Assembly: GCA_942159475.1 (NCBI GenBank)
Contig: OW804099.1
Span: 12,584,119-12,648,118, forward strand
Reading direction: 5' to 3'
Length of the DNA: 64,000 bases
From: Sthenelais limicola
Taxonomy: Eukaryota > Annelida > Polychaeta > Phyllodocida > Sigalionidae
This document shows positions 21,003 to 32,120 of the stretch, piece by piece. The translations under genes and the position numbers were made by a program. Each line of letters starts with the position of its first letter. The first letter of the stretch is position 1. The notes beneath the pieces are model-generated. The model was not told where the DNA came from, made no database searches, and saw only the letters and a list, made by a program, of their open reading frames with translations.

Positions 21003-21248
21003 TGTTATACCCTGGGGGGTATAATCTTCCTAAATGTATACTATAATAGTAATCTAAAAGTTTTAACTCTGGAGTCTCAAGGATGACACAAGTGGTATGG
21101 CTAAGCTGCTATCTCGGAGTGAGCCCCGTAGGGCTGCTCACTCTGTTTATTTTGGTTCTCTCCTCCAGGGTCCCTGCCGTTACCCTGGCGCCACCTGGTG
21201 TAGCAGCCACTCTTTTATTGAGTGCTGCCGCCACCTGACTGTATAACA
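21003..21248 (-). mobile_element. Solo LTR, 246 bp, with ATAT target duplication
   Basis: Ends are TGTTATAC...GTATAACA, flanked by ATAT (20999-21002 and 21249-21252). The unit 2 LINE reads straight through ('catagatatcctgttaat' near 55080), giving an empty site. Two AATAAA words on the minus strand support that orientation. Confidence 0.85.
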
Positions 21249-22420
21249 ATATCCTGTTAATTTTGCACCATACATGTGTCAATACAGTCAAAATTTGTTT
21301 GTAACTGTTGAAAAATGTTTTCATTCATTGTCATTGCTATTAACAATAACTGTATCATCAGCGTAGTGGTGAATGATTGAATTTTCTACTATTTCTATGT
21401 AAATTCTTTACTATGTAAATCATTTATATAAATTGAAAAAGAGAATCGGTCATAAAATAGTTTCTTAATTGGGGTACGCCAAAAGTTAATATTTCTTGAT
21501 TGGAAGAGACCCCTTACACTTTCTTTTCTATTAGTCAGATAATTTTTTAACCAGGTATTTGAGTTACTGGTTATACCATATTTTTCCAATTTTGTTAATA
21601 ATAATTCATTCAAGTTGTCATAGATAATTTGCAATAGTCAACGTGGGCTGGATTCACAGATTTACCTTTTCTAAACCCATACTGTTTTGCATAATATAGA
21701 TCGTTTGTTTCCAGATGGTTGGACAATTGATCTTGAATAACTTTCTCTAAAATATTTGCTGGCATAGGGATCCCAGAAATGGGTCTGTAGTTATTTGAGC
21801 TTTTTTTAGAGCCATTTTTATGTAGCAGAGTGACTATTGCTGATTTAAATGCCTCAGGGATGACACAGGTCACCAACAATAAGTTTGTGATGTGTGTAAA
21901 TTGAAGCACCAAAGTTTTAATACATTCTTTTAAGATTTTACCTGGTATATTTTCAACCCCAGAGCTCTTATGTGGGTCAATGTTTGTTAGAATATTCATG
22001 ATTTCTTTGGGGGAGACTGTTCTGAATTCCAATTTCTAATTTTTAATATTTTTATAGGTTTGTTTACCACAATCATTTGATATTATTTATAGTTCGTCCA
22101 TTTCCTGATTTTCTTTGATCTGGCCAGCCAAAGTTGGTCCAATGTCTACAAAGAAATTATCAAATGTGTCAGGAACTTGGTTGGGAGCAATTTGGTTCCT
22201 TTTTTGTCCAATAGTTGAATTTCATTGCTATTTATTGCCTTTTCAGGACTAATGACACTATTAATCAACTTCCATGAAGCTCCTGGGTTATCTTTGTTTA
22301 ATTCCAATTTATTTCTTGTCAAGTGGTTTTTCTTATTTCTGCACAGAATATTAACCCTGTTTCTTAAATACTTGAATATTACAGAAATATTTCATTGGGC
22401 ACATTTGGTCCAAATAAAGG

Positions 22421-23476
22421 ATGATTCGTACTATAAAGGTCGAGCTAGTATACAGGTCGATTCAGGGGAAGTCTTTGGCTATTTACTTGTATATGTATAG
22501 TTTGTTTGTCTCATTTTCAATGACTACCACCCACCCGCCCGCTATCAGTATGATTCAAAATGTATTTGTTTTGGTGACTGCCCTGCCTCCTCCCGCACAT
22601 TTGCTGTGGGAGGCAGGGCAGAGAGCTGGCGCTCCTGGTGTGAGTGGGACAAACTAAGAGTTGAGCAAGGATGATACAGCATGGCGCCGATGCCGATACC
22701 TGCATTGAAACACCCAATAGATTATTACAGACTGTATAAGTTAGTAGAACAGATTACAAAATCGAAGTAAACTAAAGTGTAGCCAAGACATTGAAACAAG
22801 TGTATTTTGTATTCAGACAAATTCTTACTGGGAAAAATATTGAAAATGAGTGGATGATTAAGTGCCCTGTAAAGACATTTCATTGGATGCTAGTCTGTCT
22901 GTGCACCGAATTTGATTGTAAATAGCTATTTTGACTTCTTCCAGGGAAGAAGCGGAGGGTGCCAACTGTCCAGAAATTTATCCCGCTAGAGGTATTATTT
23001 TATTTTCTGTTTTGTTCTTATAGTTGTCTCACTTTTAATGACTGCCCACTACCCCACCCTCCTTCCACCACTCCCTCTTCCTTGTTAGTGTTAGTGTGTA
23101 ATACCTGCTGCACACAGTAGGCCTACCGCCGTCGGCTGGTACTGTGTGCAGGCAGAGAGACAAGCGTGTACTAGAGGGGAGGAGGTCCGAGAGGGGTGGG
23201 ACTCAAAACAAATTGGGCACCACTTTTTATATTTAAAATTGCTAGTTTCCTTTACCATATTATACATAAGTCGTCCCATAAAAAGGCATCAGGAGGAACA
23301 CAACTTGCCTTTCAGATGATGTAATGGTGCCCATTTACATGGGAATACATAGAAAACAGGGCCATACGTATGAGTCTTGTATAAGAGGGAAATGACACTG
23401 ATTGTTTGGGCAACGTAAGGAGGTTTAGAGGTGGGCTAATTCCGCCCTCTAGAGGGCGGGACGGTTGCTCAAAGTC
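22421..23476. other. Foreign segment inside the LINE remnant
   Basis: The segment separates two consecutive LINE pieces. It contains a strong hairpin at about 22581-22626 ('ctgccctgcctcctcccgc' pairing with 'gtgggaggcagggcag') that is also present in unit 2 near 55621-55666. The part 22957-23476 is absent from unit 2. I see no coding sequence; it may be a MITE or an old fragment. Confidence 0.45.
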
Positions 23477-23717
23477 GAGCATAATGCCCAACAAGCACCT
23501 GGATCTGTACACAGATAGAAATCTTCCCAATTCAGATTTGCAAGAATTTCATTGAGTATTTTCTGATCTAAACCTTTCATATTTCTTGCATAGTATTTGT
23601 TGTTGACATAGGGTCCTATACCTAGTCGCGCCAATACCTTACAGCGACGTCCTCTTCGCGCCCACCTTACCACTGCACGCTCGATGGGCCTGGGTTGTTT
23701 GAGTAGGTGTATTTGGC

Positions 23718-24838
23718 GTGACATTTGATGGTTGTCTGCTAAATCTGCGATTGGTTCTTGAACGAATCCGGGAATACAGGTTGAAGCTGAAACCCAAGAA
23801 ATGTGAACTATTCCGCCGAGAAGTGGAGTACTTGGGGAGATTGGTATCGGAAAAAGGAATTCGGGCGGACCCGAAGAAGATACAGAAGGTCCGTGACTGG
23901 CCCGTTCCGAAGACTGTGAGGGAAGTTAGACAATTTATAGGATTCGCGTCCTACTACAGGGAATTCCAACCGAATTTCGCTGCAGTTGTCTCCCCGTTGC
24001 AGGACGTAGTAACGGCAGCCGGAAGAGAAAAACGATACACAAAAGCAATAAACTGGACCCTGGAGTGTGCAGTTGCCTTCCGGAGCGTGAAAGAATTGTT
24101 GACCCGGGCTCCGTTGTTGAGATACCCTCGGGAAGAGGGGGAGTTTATCTTAGACACGGATGCCAGTGGGTATGGCATGGCAGGGATTCTGTCCCAGGTC
24201 CAAGATGGTAAGGAGGTAGGTACGCTAGTAATAGCTTGGATAAAGCCCAACGGAACTACTGTGCGACCAAATGAGAGTTGTTGGCTGTGCTTACCTATTT
24301 GAAGAAATTCCGGCACTATTTATTAGGGAATCGGAACTTCTTTGTTCGGACGGACCATGCTTCGCTGCGTTGGCTCCTGAACTTCAAGGATCCTATGGAC
24401 ATGCTGGCGCGCTGGTTAACCCAGATGCAGGAGTATGGCCTGGATCAGCGAATGATTCTCCATAGAGCGGGGAAGAAACATGTCAACGTTGATGCGCTTT
24501 CCCGGGTCCCGACTCGGAAGTGTGCTCGATTTGACTGTGTCGATTGTGGGGCGCATGACGCTGTTGTTGCTGCGACCACTGTGACCCTTGCTGCTACGGG
24601 AGAAATCATCCGGACAGCTCAGCAAGACGACCCAGAGATCCTAAGAGTGATTGCTATAGTGGACGGAGAAGTCTCGGTTCCGGACAAGCAGTCCCTGTCC
24701 GGTGAATCAGACGAATTCTGTACCTATATGCATAACTTGGGGAGTTTGTCGATGAAGAATGGTGTGTTGTGCTTGTCGTGGACTCGACCTCGCACAGGAA
24801 TCACGTACGTGCGCAAAGTAATTCCTACTGCGCTATGA
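23718..24838 (+). pseudogene. Gypsy RT (C-terminal part) and RNase H
   Basis: The frame opens at the end of the RT palm, with 'NLRLVLERIREYRLKLKPKK' and the 'FIGFASYYREFQPNF' thumb. It continues into RNase H with 'LDTDASGYGMAGIL'. A frameshift near 24275 moves the frame, and it resumes with 'KFRHYLLG', 'TDHASLRWLL' and 'HVNVDALSR'. The catalytic YxDD lies upstream of the truncation and is missing. The RNase H stretch around 24225-24275 also looks eroded. A third shift near 24833 leads into the integrase. Confidence 0.87.
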
Positions 24839-24842
24839 GATA

Positions 24843-26377
24843 TTCCAGGGAATGCATGGACCGAAGACGGTTGGGCATTTCGGATCTTTCATAACTGGTT
24901 GGACAGCCAAGAAGAAGTACTTCTGGCCCAACATGAGAAGTGATCTGAAAAGGTGGCTCAGGGCATGTCCGGAATGTAGCATGCGAAAGACGAGGTGTGG
25001 TGGCGGAGTCATGCCTCTTAAGAAGGAATTGCATGGAGAAAGCTGGAGTCGTATTGGATTGGATATTATAGGTCCATTCTGTCTTACCCCTAGAGGTAAT
25101 AACTACATCATGGTGGTGATGGATCACTTCTCAAAGTGGGCGGAGACCTATCCAATGCCAGACCACACCGCTGAGAGATGTGCGGAAGTTCTCTTCCGGG
25201 AGTGGATCCTCCGGTTTGGTCGTCCCATGTCGTTGCAAACGGACGGAGCACCGGAGTTTCGATCTACCCTGTTGCAGAGCTTGTTGGAGATGCTAGGGGT
25301 TGAAAAGCTCATTACCTTACCGTATAGACCACAGTCAAACGGTCAGACGGAAAGAATGAACCGAGTCCTAGTAGAACAACTGTCCTGTCTGACGGATTAT
25401 AGTGCGACGGATTGGGATTTGTTGGCTCCATGTGTCGCTCATGCGTACAGAGCAAGTGTGCATGCAAGTACGTTATGCACACCTAACTCTGTGGTGTTTG
25501 GTGACGAACTGGTAACACCTATGGACTTGGTCCACGGGGTAGAACCAGGCGGTCTTGATTTTCCATGCAGAGTGTCGTTCGTGGAGAATTTGAAGCATTG
25601 GTTGAAGCTTGGGCATAAGTTCGTCCGTGAGAATCTTGGAGTGGCAGCGATCCACCTGAAACGGGATTTCGATCGGCGAGCTTTGAAGTAGGGGATGTTG
25701 TATACCGCTACAACCATCCGCAGGCCAGTAAAAAGATCGGTCCCAAGTGGGATGGCCCCTTCAAAGTAAAACGGTTTATAGGGGGTACAACCTATGAGCT
25801 GGAAACAGTTGCAGGAGTCGTAAGGTGTCATGTCAACTACCTTAAGCAAGGTTTTGACAAGGACGGACCCGTGCAGGTTGTTAATCTTGACAGAGCACCG
25901 GAGTTCCGTGCATTGCAGACGGCTGGCCGCGACGTCCTCAGACTTGAAAGTGGGAAAGTAATAGCTGGCAAGGAATGTCCTGATCTGAAAGAGAGAGAGA
26001 AAGTCTCCGTGTGTGTGAAACGACGGGGAAGGCCTAAGAAGGGGAAACGGAGTTTGAAAGCCACAAAGACCGCTGTTCTGCCCGTTCCGCCCTCGCCCCA
26101 AGCTAACGTTGTCAAGCGGAAACGCGGAAGACCACGGAAGCTACGGTTGCCAGACCCGCCTGTTCCAGCTGTAGCTCCACGGAGGGGTAGACCTCGTAAA
26201 GTTGTCGCTGATCCGCTGCCGAAACCTACCGTAAAGAAAGCACGGGTGAAGAAAGTCAGAAAGGATAGAGTTAGCTCTCCTGTCGAAGTTGTAAAGGGGA
26301 AACGGGTGCGCCGTCCCCCAGACCGATTACAACTGAAGTCTTGTTGTGCTGTTTGTGTACCAATACGGGGAATGTAG
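24843..26377 (+). pseudogene. Gypsy integrase with AT-hook C-terminal tail
   Basis: The zinc-binding HHCC domain shows 'GHFGSF' and 'CPECSMRK'. The catalytic core has the D, D and E residues in 'GLDIIGPF', 'LQTDGAPEF' and 'SNGQTERMNR'. After a one-base shift near 25680 comes a GPY/F-like module ('KWDGPFKVKRF'; 'VVRCHVNYLKQGF'). The frame from 25871 to 26377 then carries three AT-hook motifs: 'RRGRPKKGKR', 'KRKRGRPRKLR' and 'RRGRPRKV'. I see no chromodomain. AT-hooks bind the minor groove of AT-rich DNA, so the tail could direct or stabilise target contact; that role is inference. Confidence 0.85.
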
Positions 26378-27329
26378 GTCTGATTCCCCGGATCAAAACA
26401 CAACGAGAAGTCGACCGGGGTGTCAGCACGGAAGAATGCACCCTGGGTCCCCAAACGGCGTATGGAGCTTTTATTAGTTTCGTATGGCCGGGAAACAACC
26501 TAAGTTATTCCGGCGGATTGATAACTTATTGCATGAGAACCGTGATGTGGCTTGGACTAGGCCTATGGGGCATAGAGATTCTAACCTCATAATGCTATTG
26601 GTCCTGGATCTTGGTTGAAATAGCTTGAAAATGCTGCCTGAGGTGTCATGCTAAAGATTCCACAGAATGTGTTGCCACTCTTGTCTCTAGTGGAAGATGG
26701 GTTGGTTGTCCGTGTTCATAATAATCCCAGGAGGGGAACGGATATACTAACCCAACGTGAAGAAAACCCTAACATAGGTTAGGCGGGTTATGCACGGAGG
26801 CAATGGCGCTGAGGTGTGCAGTGAGGCGTGAGCGAACTAGCGTTGTAACGGTGTAACTAGCGGTAGTTGCAACCGCTGCTCACTAGTTCTCTTCCCTCAC
26901 GGAGCCCTCTTTGCTTCCGGACTTCAACCTGTAAGTACGCTTTCTGACGATGCTCTTCATATTTGGTTGATTTGTATGTGTGAACCGTATGAAATGTTGC
27001 TGTTAGTTTGCCAAAGTAAAGAAAATGTGTTTTATGTACCGCTAGTAGTAGGCACGGAAGTCGTTTGATTTATTGGTAGGTTCTCTCTATTTTGCATTGG
27101 AGATAGACCGCCACAGCCACGACCCACATGCTCTGCATCGTGTGGGCTATTTGAACATGAGCCACGCACATGGGTTGCAAATCCCTATGTAAGCTTGTTG
27201 GGTACGTTCTAAACTTCCGGGTAGTGATTTTAGAACTAGATCCCTCCAAGAGGATTGTCTAGTAAATGTTCCGTCATTCCTTTTGGATGATCTTTTAGTT
27301 TCGGTTTCGGTTTCGGATGATGTAAATAA
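26378..27329 (+). other. Gypsy spacer between integrase and the extra open region
   Basis: About 950 bases without a good frame. Two strong splice-donor words are present: 'acctgtaagtac' near 26931 and 'tactgtaagtcc' near 27351. These would suit a spliced subgenomic transcript for the downstream frame. A triple 'tttcgg' lies at 27302-27317. Confidence 0.4.
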
Positions 27330-29119
27330 TGTTCCGGCTACAGTGTTACTGTAAGTCCGCTAGGACTACGGGTGAGCGTGGAAGGGAGTTGGAGCGTAAG
27401 CACAACAAAGCACAACCTCCGAACAGTAACTGTGAGTGTGGAGCGTGTTCTGCTGAACACTGCCTCCACAAGCAAGAGCTCTGATGCTGATGCATCATCT
27501 CCTGCTTCCGCTTCTGGCAAGTCCGGGACCAGTACCAGCCCTGGTACAGTGTCCAAGACTCAGGCCGGAAAGAAGAAGCATCGCCAGCGGATCGAGCACA
27601 AGACCGAGTTGTACGCATTGAAGGAGTCACAGTGTGATATCCGTGGCCTGTTGACTGCAGGCACCGGGGTCCTTCCCATCAACCCGGCCGATGACTACCC
27701 GGGAGTCTGTGTTCCCCTGGCTGACGAGAGTGAGGATGAGGATACAGAGTTTGCTGACGATCTCCTGATGGACCGCTTTGAGACCCGTCAGTGGCCCAGC
27801 CTAGTTCGGCAGGATGCTCTGGATCCAGGAACTTACCAGAAAGTGTGGGATGCCGCTAGCATCTGGGAACCCGGATTCCGGTGTCCTTTTGCTATTTGCC
27901 GTCACAAAGGGATGAATCCTTACGGGATTTGTGTCTTTCGAACGAGGCCCCGCCTATTCCGGCATCTGTGTGAGGAGCATGCCCCCCATCACATGGTGTG
28001 AGAGTGTCCCTCCAGAAGATGTAAGCAGAAGGTAGACCGCCGGATCGAGTTGGTCCGCCATCTCCAGTACGGAGAAGTGGTGGCTCAAAACATGGGATTC
28101 GCGGTGGCTGCGGAGAAGGTGATGAAGCTGTCACCGTCGATCCAGGTGAACCATCTGTTCAGTCGGATGGCTTACCTAATGTCGACAGACCTTCAGGTGA
28201 TCCGGCGGAAGGCTACACACAAGTTTGTGAAGCCTAAGGCCGTGGCTGCCCCTTCTTCTCCGGCTCCCTCCACTTCTAGCACATTGAGTTCCACTCCGTC
28301 AAAGAAGAAGAAGAGGAAGAGATCGCGCTCGCACTCCGGCTCTAGCGAGCATGAAGGCTCTCCTGTCCCCACGAAGAAGAGCAAGAAAGTGAAAACCCTG
28401 ACTGCCGTAGCCAAGCAGGAGGTCACGGACATGGAAGCTAAGCTCCCGGAGCAAGCTGCCGTGTGCCATGTGATACAGCAGTCTAGGGCGGATGTTGGGG
28501 AGGCTCTCGAGCTGGCTCGGGCTGCCCTAACAGACGTCGAGACCCAAAACCTCTACAGGCGCTGGAGGCTGTGCGAGAATCCATCAGAGAGTTAGCTGCT
28601 CTCCGTGAGGAGAATCGCACCCAGTCGCGCCTGATTAGAGACTTGAAGGCAAGTCTTCACCGGAGTGACTTGCGGGTTAGGTCTCTTGAGGAAACCGTCA
28701 GTTCCCTGCGAGCAGATTTTGAGGCTAACGGTGTGTCAGCGCCTGACACAAGTGAGGATCGTGAGCCCTCCGGCTCCGTCCAAGTAGGCCCCAGCAGTGC
28801 AGCTGCTGGCAGTCCGGTCAGGAGAAATCCTTTGACCACTGCCCCCGCTCAGTTGACGGATACGGATCGCTACTTGTGGATGGGTCAGATGATGGCTTCA
28901 TTAATGAGTGCTCCGCCTCCTATGTCCCTGCCCATGGCCGGATCGTTTCCTGGTTTCGGGAATCCCGGCATGAGTCCGTTAATGATGGCCTCCCTAGCAC
29001 ACATGGGAAGCCCATTGCGGGGTCCGGCTCCGGCTTCTCAAGGTGCCCCTCCAGAGGATATGGAGGATTCGGGTAGCACCCACAATGAGACGTCCGGAGA
29101 CGAGCAGCAGCCGCTGTAG
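27330..29119 (+). pseudogene. Extra post-pol open region of the gypsy element (unknown protein)
   Basis: A long frame, open from about 27330 with no ATG near its start, runs to 28001. After one in-frame TGA it continues in the same frame to 28595, then shifts near 28555 to the frame 28571-29119. In order it shows a Ser/Ala-rich N-terminus; an acidic stretch ('DESEDEDTEF'); a Cys/His-rich part that resembles C2H2 fingers ('CPFAIC' ... 'FRHLCEEH', and 'CPSRRC' ... 'LVRHL'); a basic nuclear-localisation-like stretch ('KKKKRKRSRSH'); a leucine-heptad coiled coil (about 28575-28720); and a Met/Pro-rich C-terminus. Position would suit env, but there is no signal peptide or membrane segment. I do not recognise the family. 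It could be a captured host gene or a displaced gag-like protein. Confidence 0.6.
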
Positions 29120-29647
29120 ATGACGAATCGGATTGACCCTGGACTCTGGAACCTGGACACGGACTTGACATGGCGGACCTGAACCAAACCTGATGCGGAA
29201 CGCCCTTGGACCGCGATAGACCACGGATCGGCTCGGATTGACTTTGATGCTGACCCCGTTTGACCCCGGAAAACCCTTTGATTCGCGGAAGATTGTACGC
29301 TGTGATGTTCTAAAGACATTTTGGTATAGTAGAAACTAAATTTTTTAACCTGTGCTGGATCATGTTTTGTACATAGATAGGACTCTGGAAGCTCCTTGTT
29401 GTCGAGATGCCGCTGGATGGTTAAAAATGTTTTCAAAGCTTAATATTATGACTTCTACTTCTACTTACGGAGATGTTGCGACTTGTTATCTATTTAGTGA
29501 GGACACATAATTATATGCTCCTGCTTGTACTTGTTTGCCATATGAATTCTCTTTTTATAACTTCTTAGAACATGTTACTTATTCACTTCTTTTAATAATT
29601 TATGCCTCCGGAAGATTGGTTTACTGTAGGGTAAAAATCTTTAAATT

Positions 29648-29660
29648 TTGGAGGGGGTAT
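29648..29660 (+). other. Polypurine tract of the gypsy element
   Basis: The purine run 'ggagggggta' sits immediately upstream of the LTR start TGTAGTG, the expected primer site for plus-strand DNA synthesis. Confidence 0.75.
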
Positions 29661-30159
29661 TGTAGTGAATACGGTTTTAAATAGATCCGAGATAATTGGT
29701 CTGACCGGGTGTTGCTATAATTGGGTGCACGCGCCTCAACTGAACGCCCTCCCGGCTCAGAAATGGCCTTTCGGATTCCCGCCTTTTCTTACTTGGACAG
29801 AGTTCCAGTAAACCATTATCAAAGGTAACTTAAATCTAGTCAACTCTTTTACCATAATGTGTCTTAGAGTGCTTCCGGATGCTCCGGTAAGACTCTGTGT
29901 TGTTTCACTGTGTTACTCCTATGTAAAACCATGTTAACTGTTTGACTCTCAACACCTGCAATGATCGTGTACCATAATTGCCACTTGTCCTCTGAGGCCA
30001 ATACCTGGTCACCTCTGTTGGGTCCGATAAACACTATCGGACATGGTTTGTGTGGAGAATAAAGTCTGTGATACCTAAAGAGCTGTGTGTCTGGTCTTCT
30101 TTCCCTTCGCGAGAATAGATATATCGAACTTGGGTAGTGTAAGACGGAAAAACACTACA
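29661..30159 (+). repeat. 3' LTR of the gypsy element, 499 bp
   Basis: It begins TGTAGTG and ends CACTACA (TG...CA with a 7-bp inverted terminal repeat) and directly follows the polypurine tract. A polyadenylation signal lies near 30058 ('gagaataaagtc'). The flank is a short GTAT repeat, which obscures the target-site duplication. No matching 5' LTR exists in the window. Confidence 0.85.
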
Positions 30160-30847
30160 TATGTATGTATGTATGTAATAACTTTACTTCCATCTTACAT
30201 TTTACATAGTTACAATGCAGTGACAAGAAAAAGGGACAAAGAAAGGTATATATAATCTGTTCAACAACTATCTGTGCTAGCACAGGTTTCCCTAGTCTCC
30301 CTAGAATCCGAGAGAGAATATAATAGATGTTTTTATATTGTTTCATTTTGTTTCGATTTTTAACTGAGTTAATGAGTTTTTAGTATTATCTTTTACATAA
30401 CATACCTTTTACTTTTAACATAAAGAGTATAACATTCTCTATTCGAGATAGACGAATATATGGGTTTGCCACATAGAATCGCCACTACTGAGCCGATCCC
30501 ATCCGCCTTAGTGGCGTTCAAAAAGGCCTTGAAAAGAGCTTCAAGACCCTCTTTCCCGCTTCTTCCTATCGTTGTTTGCTGCCCCTCCAGAGACTACTAC
30601 ATTCTTCACATTTCTATTATCAGCAATACTTATAATACTAATATATTATTTCATTACTTACATACAGATTTACATACCGTCTTAGGGTTTCATCTGACAT
30701 TAATGCCATATCAAAATATATATGAGTGTATCACATCTGAATATACTTAATACATGTAATATTATTGTATATTTTCTGTAATAAAGGCTTTGAAATCTTC
30801 TTTCGAAGGACAAGACTTTCCCTTTTTTGATAGCTCATTCTATATAA
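30160..30847. other. AT-rich flank right of the gypsy element
   Basis: This begins with (GTAT)n at 30158-30177 and is otherwise AT-rich with no convincing coding frame. It is probably part of the older LINE-derived DNA that continues to 31141. Confidence 0.4.
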
Positions 30848-31141
30848 TTGATAATGAATCACGAATGCAAAGTGGACAGTCTATGTAAACGTAGCAAAAT
30901 CGCTTTATTGGGGATAATGTTCAATAAAAAGCACGACCCCTCATTTGTGAAACCTATGACAAGAGACACTCGTCTGGCTGACAGTTACGTAATGAAAATT
31001 CTCAGACCTAATCGAGAAAAGTATAAAACCACTCCCCAATACTCAGGACCGACTCTGTGGAATAAACTGCCAGCCAACGTGAGAAACTTGCAATGGGTAC
31101 AAATAAAGAAAATCCTGAAAAATAACATCCATTGGAACTGA
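30848..31141 (+). pseudogene. 3' end of a non-LTR retrotransposon ORF2
   Basis: The 97-codon frame ends with the typical C-terminal tail of LINE reverse transcriptases: 'LCKRSKIALLGIMFNKKH', then 'TRDTRLADSYVM' and 'YSGPTLWNKLPANVR'. The rest of ORF2 is missing. It is on the opposite strand to, and diverged from, the LINE in the duplicated units. Confidence 0.65.
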
Positions 31142-31622
31142 TTGTCACCAAAGTTCTATCTTGAAACGATTTACTTAGAACACAAACAAGGGCTGTCAAC
31201 GAGGGACGATACCCTTCTTATGAAGTTCTAGTAGCGAATCTTTAGTAGAAGAATTGACTATACACACCTGTATAATATTTCGTGGTAGAAGCAAGCACAC
31301 TTAGTAAGATAATTCATTTTTTATACTCGTATGTATTTTTAGAATGTTTTTAAAATGTATTTGAAGGAAAAATGCAAAAAAAAATCTTGTGTCGTCACCA
31401 AAAACGGATCAGACAAATTTTTCTGTCTAGATTAAATTGGAGGCTTATTCGCTATAATTAGCTGCTTATTGTAAAGGTAATGCAACCCTCCACTATATTC
31501 TCGGTAAAGATTGAATCATTAGAGTTAAAATTATGTATATAAGATTTCACTTGTGTATCATGGGATTATCAGGTTAGCCTGACAATGGTCGCAAATAAAA
31601 TTTTTCTAAAAAAAAATAATAT
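31142..31622. other. AT-rich non-coding DNA, no feature seen
   Basis: No coding frame or repeat is recognised. It ends in an A-run just before the large palindrome. Confidence 0.35.
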
Positions 31623-31746
31623 GTGATTAATTTCTCGAGATTTTGTGTCTTCGGCATTTGCTTGAAAATAAACCCCGAGGCCCGGAGGGCCGAGGGGTTT
31701 ATTTTCAAGCAAAAGCCGAAGACACAAAATCGAGGGAATTAATCAC
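31623..31746. repeat. 124-bp palindrome
   Basis: Arms of about 60 bases (starting 'GTGATTAATTTCTCGAG', ending 'CGAGGGAATTAATCAC') surround a tiny centre ('cgga'). The outer bases (AATTCCCTCG and TTTTGT) resemble those of the palindromes at 8935 and 40704, while the inner arms differ. It may mark the end of another fold-back element. Confidence 0.85.
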
Positions 31747-32120
31747 TTTAATAGCCGATTTTTGGATTCAATAACACTGTTTAAACACATATTAACAAAT
31801 ATTAGGCTCAAAAAAAGGTTGTAGATGTACTTACAGCATGAAGAACTCCAATAATTTAACTCCTTAACTCCAATACATAGGTTACTATTTTACATCTGAC
31901 ATGGAAAGGACCGAGTCAAATGCAGCCTTTATAACGTCCAAATCATGATGTTTTACACATTTTAACCCATCACATTCTAATATTTAGATTATTTTACCTC
32001 TTTCTAACCAATATCACATATGTACACGTAATCATAACTTCACAATGTCGTTTGCGTCAGCCGCACTCTCCGTTCCAGAAACAAACGAAGCTTCCAGTTT
32101 TTGCATGCAACCAAGCATCA
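31747..32120. other. Non-coding DNA right of the palindrome
   Basis: AT-rich sequence without a coding frame; possibly the interior of a fold-back element whose right end I cannot place. Confidence 0.3.

Larger units (their letters stand above)
1..23612. repeat. Segmental duplication unit 1 (contains FMO-A)
   Basis: This is the first of three paralogous blocks. Its left end (from base 1) matches the block starting near 56374, and its right end (near 23612, after the words 'gttgttgacatag') matches the end of unit 2 near 56153. The order is shared: short plus-strand exon-like segment, FMO exons 6 to 1, a non-coding upstream region, a G-rich repeat and a LINE remnant. Unit 1 is interrupted by private insertions that are absent at the matching sites of units 2 or 3. 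Boundaries are by eye and good to some tens of bases. Confidence 0.75.
20407..23612 (-). mobile_element. Non-LTR retrotransposon (CR1/Jockey/L2-like) remnant, unit 1
   Basis: Read on the minus strand, pieces of one LINE ORF2 appear in order. First comes an endonuclease-RT linker at 23449-23600 ('LNWEDFYLCTDPGACWALC'), then more linker at 22120-22420. RT fingers and palm follow at 21610-22032 ('KSSGVENIPGKILKECIKTL', 'NNYRPISGIP', 'QYGFRKGKS'). A 'WLKNYLTNRKESV' region lies at 21395-21634, and the catalytic YADD at about 21354-21365. The thumb and C-terminal region are at 20407-20996 ('NASKTQYIQFKRG', 'YEYLGLIINERLTFNDH'). The region holding the first catalytic aspartate seems deleted, and frameshifts are numerous. 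The element is broken by a solo LTR and by a segment at 22421-23476. It predates the duplication, as unit 2 shares it. Confidence 0.8.
23716..30159 (+). mobile_element. Ty3/gypsy LTR retrotransposon, 5' truncated and frameshifted
   Basis: The element starts inside the RT domain and runs through RNase H, integrase, an unusual extra open region, a polypurine tract and a 3' LTR. The order RT-RH-IN is that of Ty3/gypsy. No gag, protease or 5' LTR is present. At least three frameshifts and one in-frame stop break the coding regions. It lies at the unit 1/unit 2 boundary. GC content is higher than in the flanks, consistent with a younger insertion. Bases 23613-23715 belong to neither the unit nor a recognised part of the element. 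Confidence 0.88.

Noticed and set aside
23449..23724. 91-codon minus-strand frame as an independent gene
   Set aside because: Its C-terminal part is the LINE linker seen again at 56015-56150; the N-terminal part is unrelated sequence at the gypsy junction.
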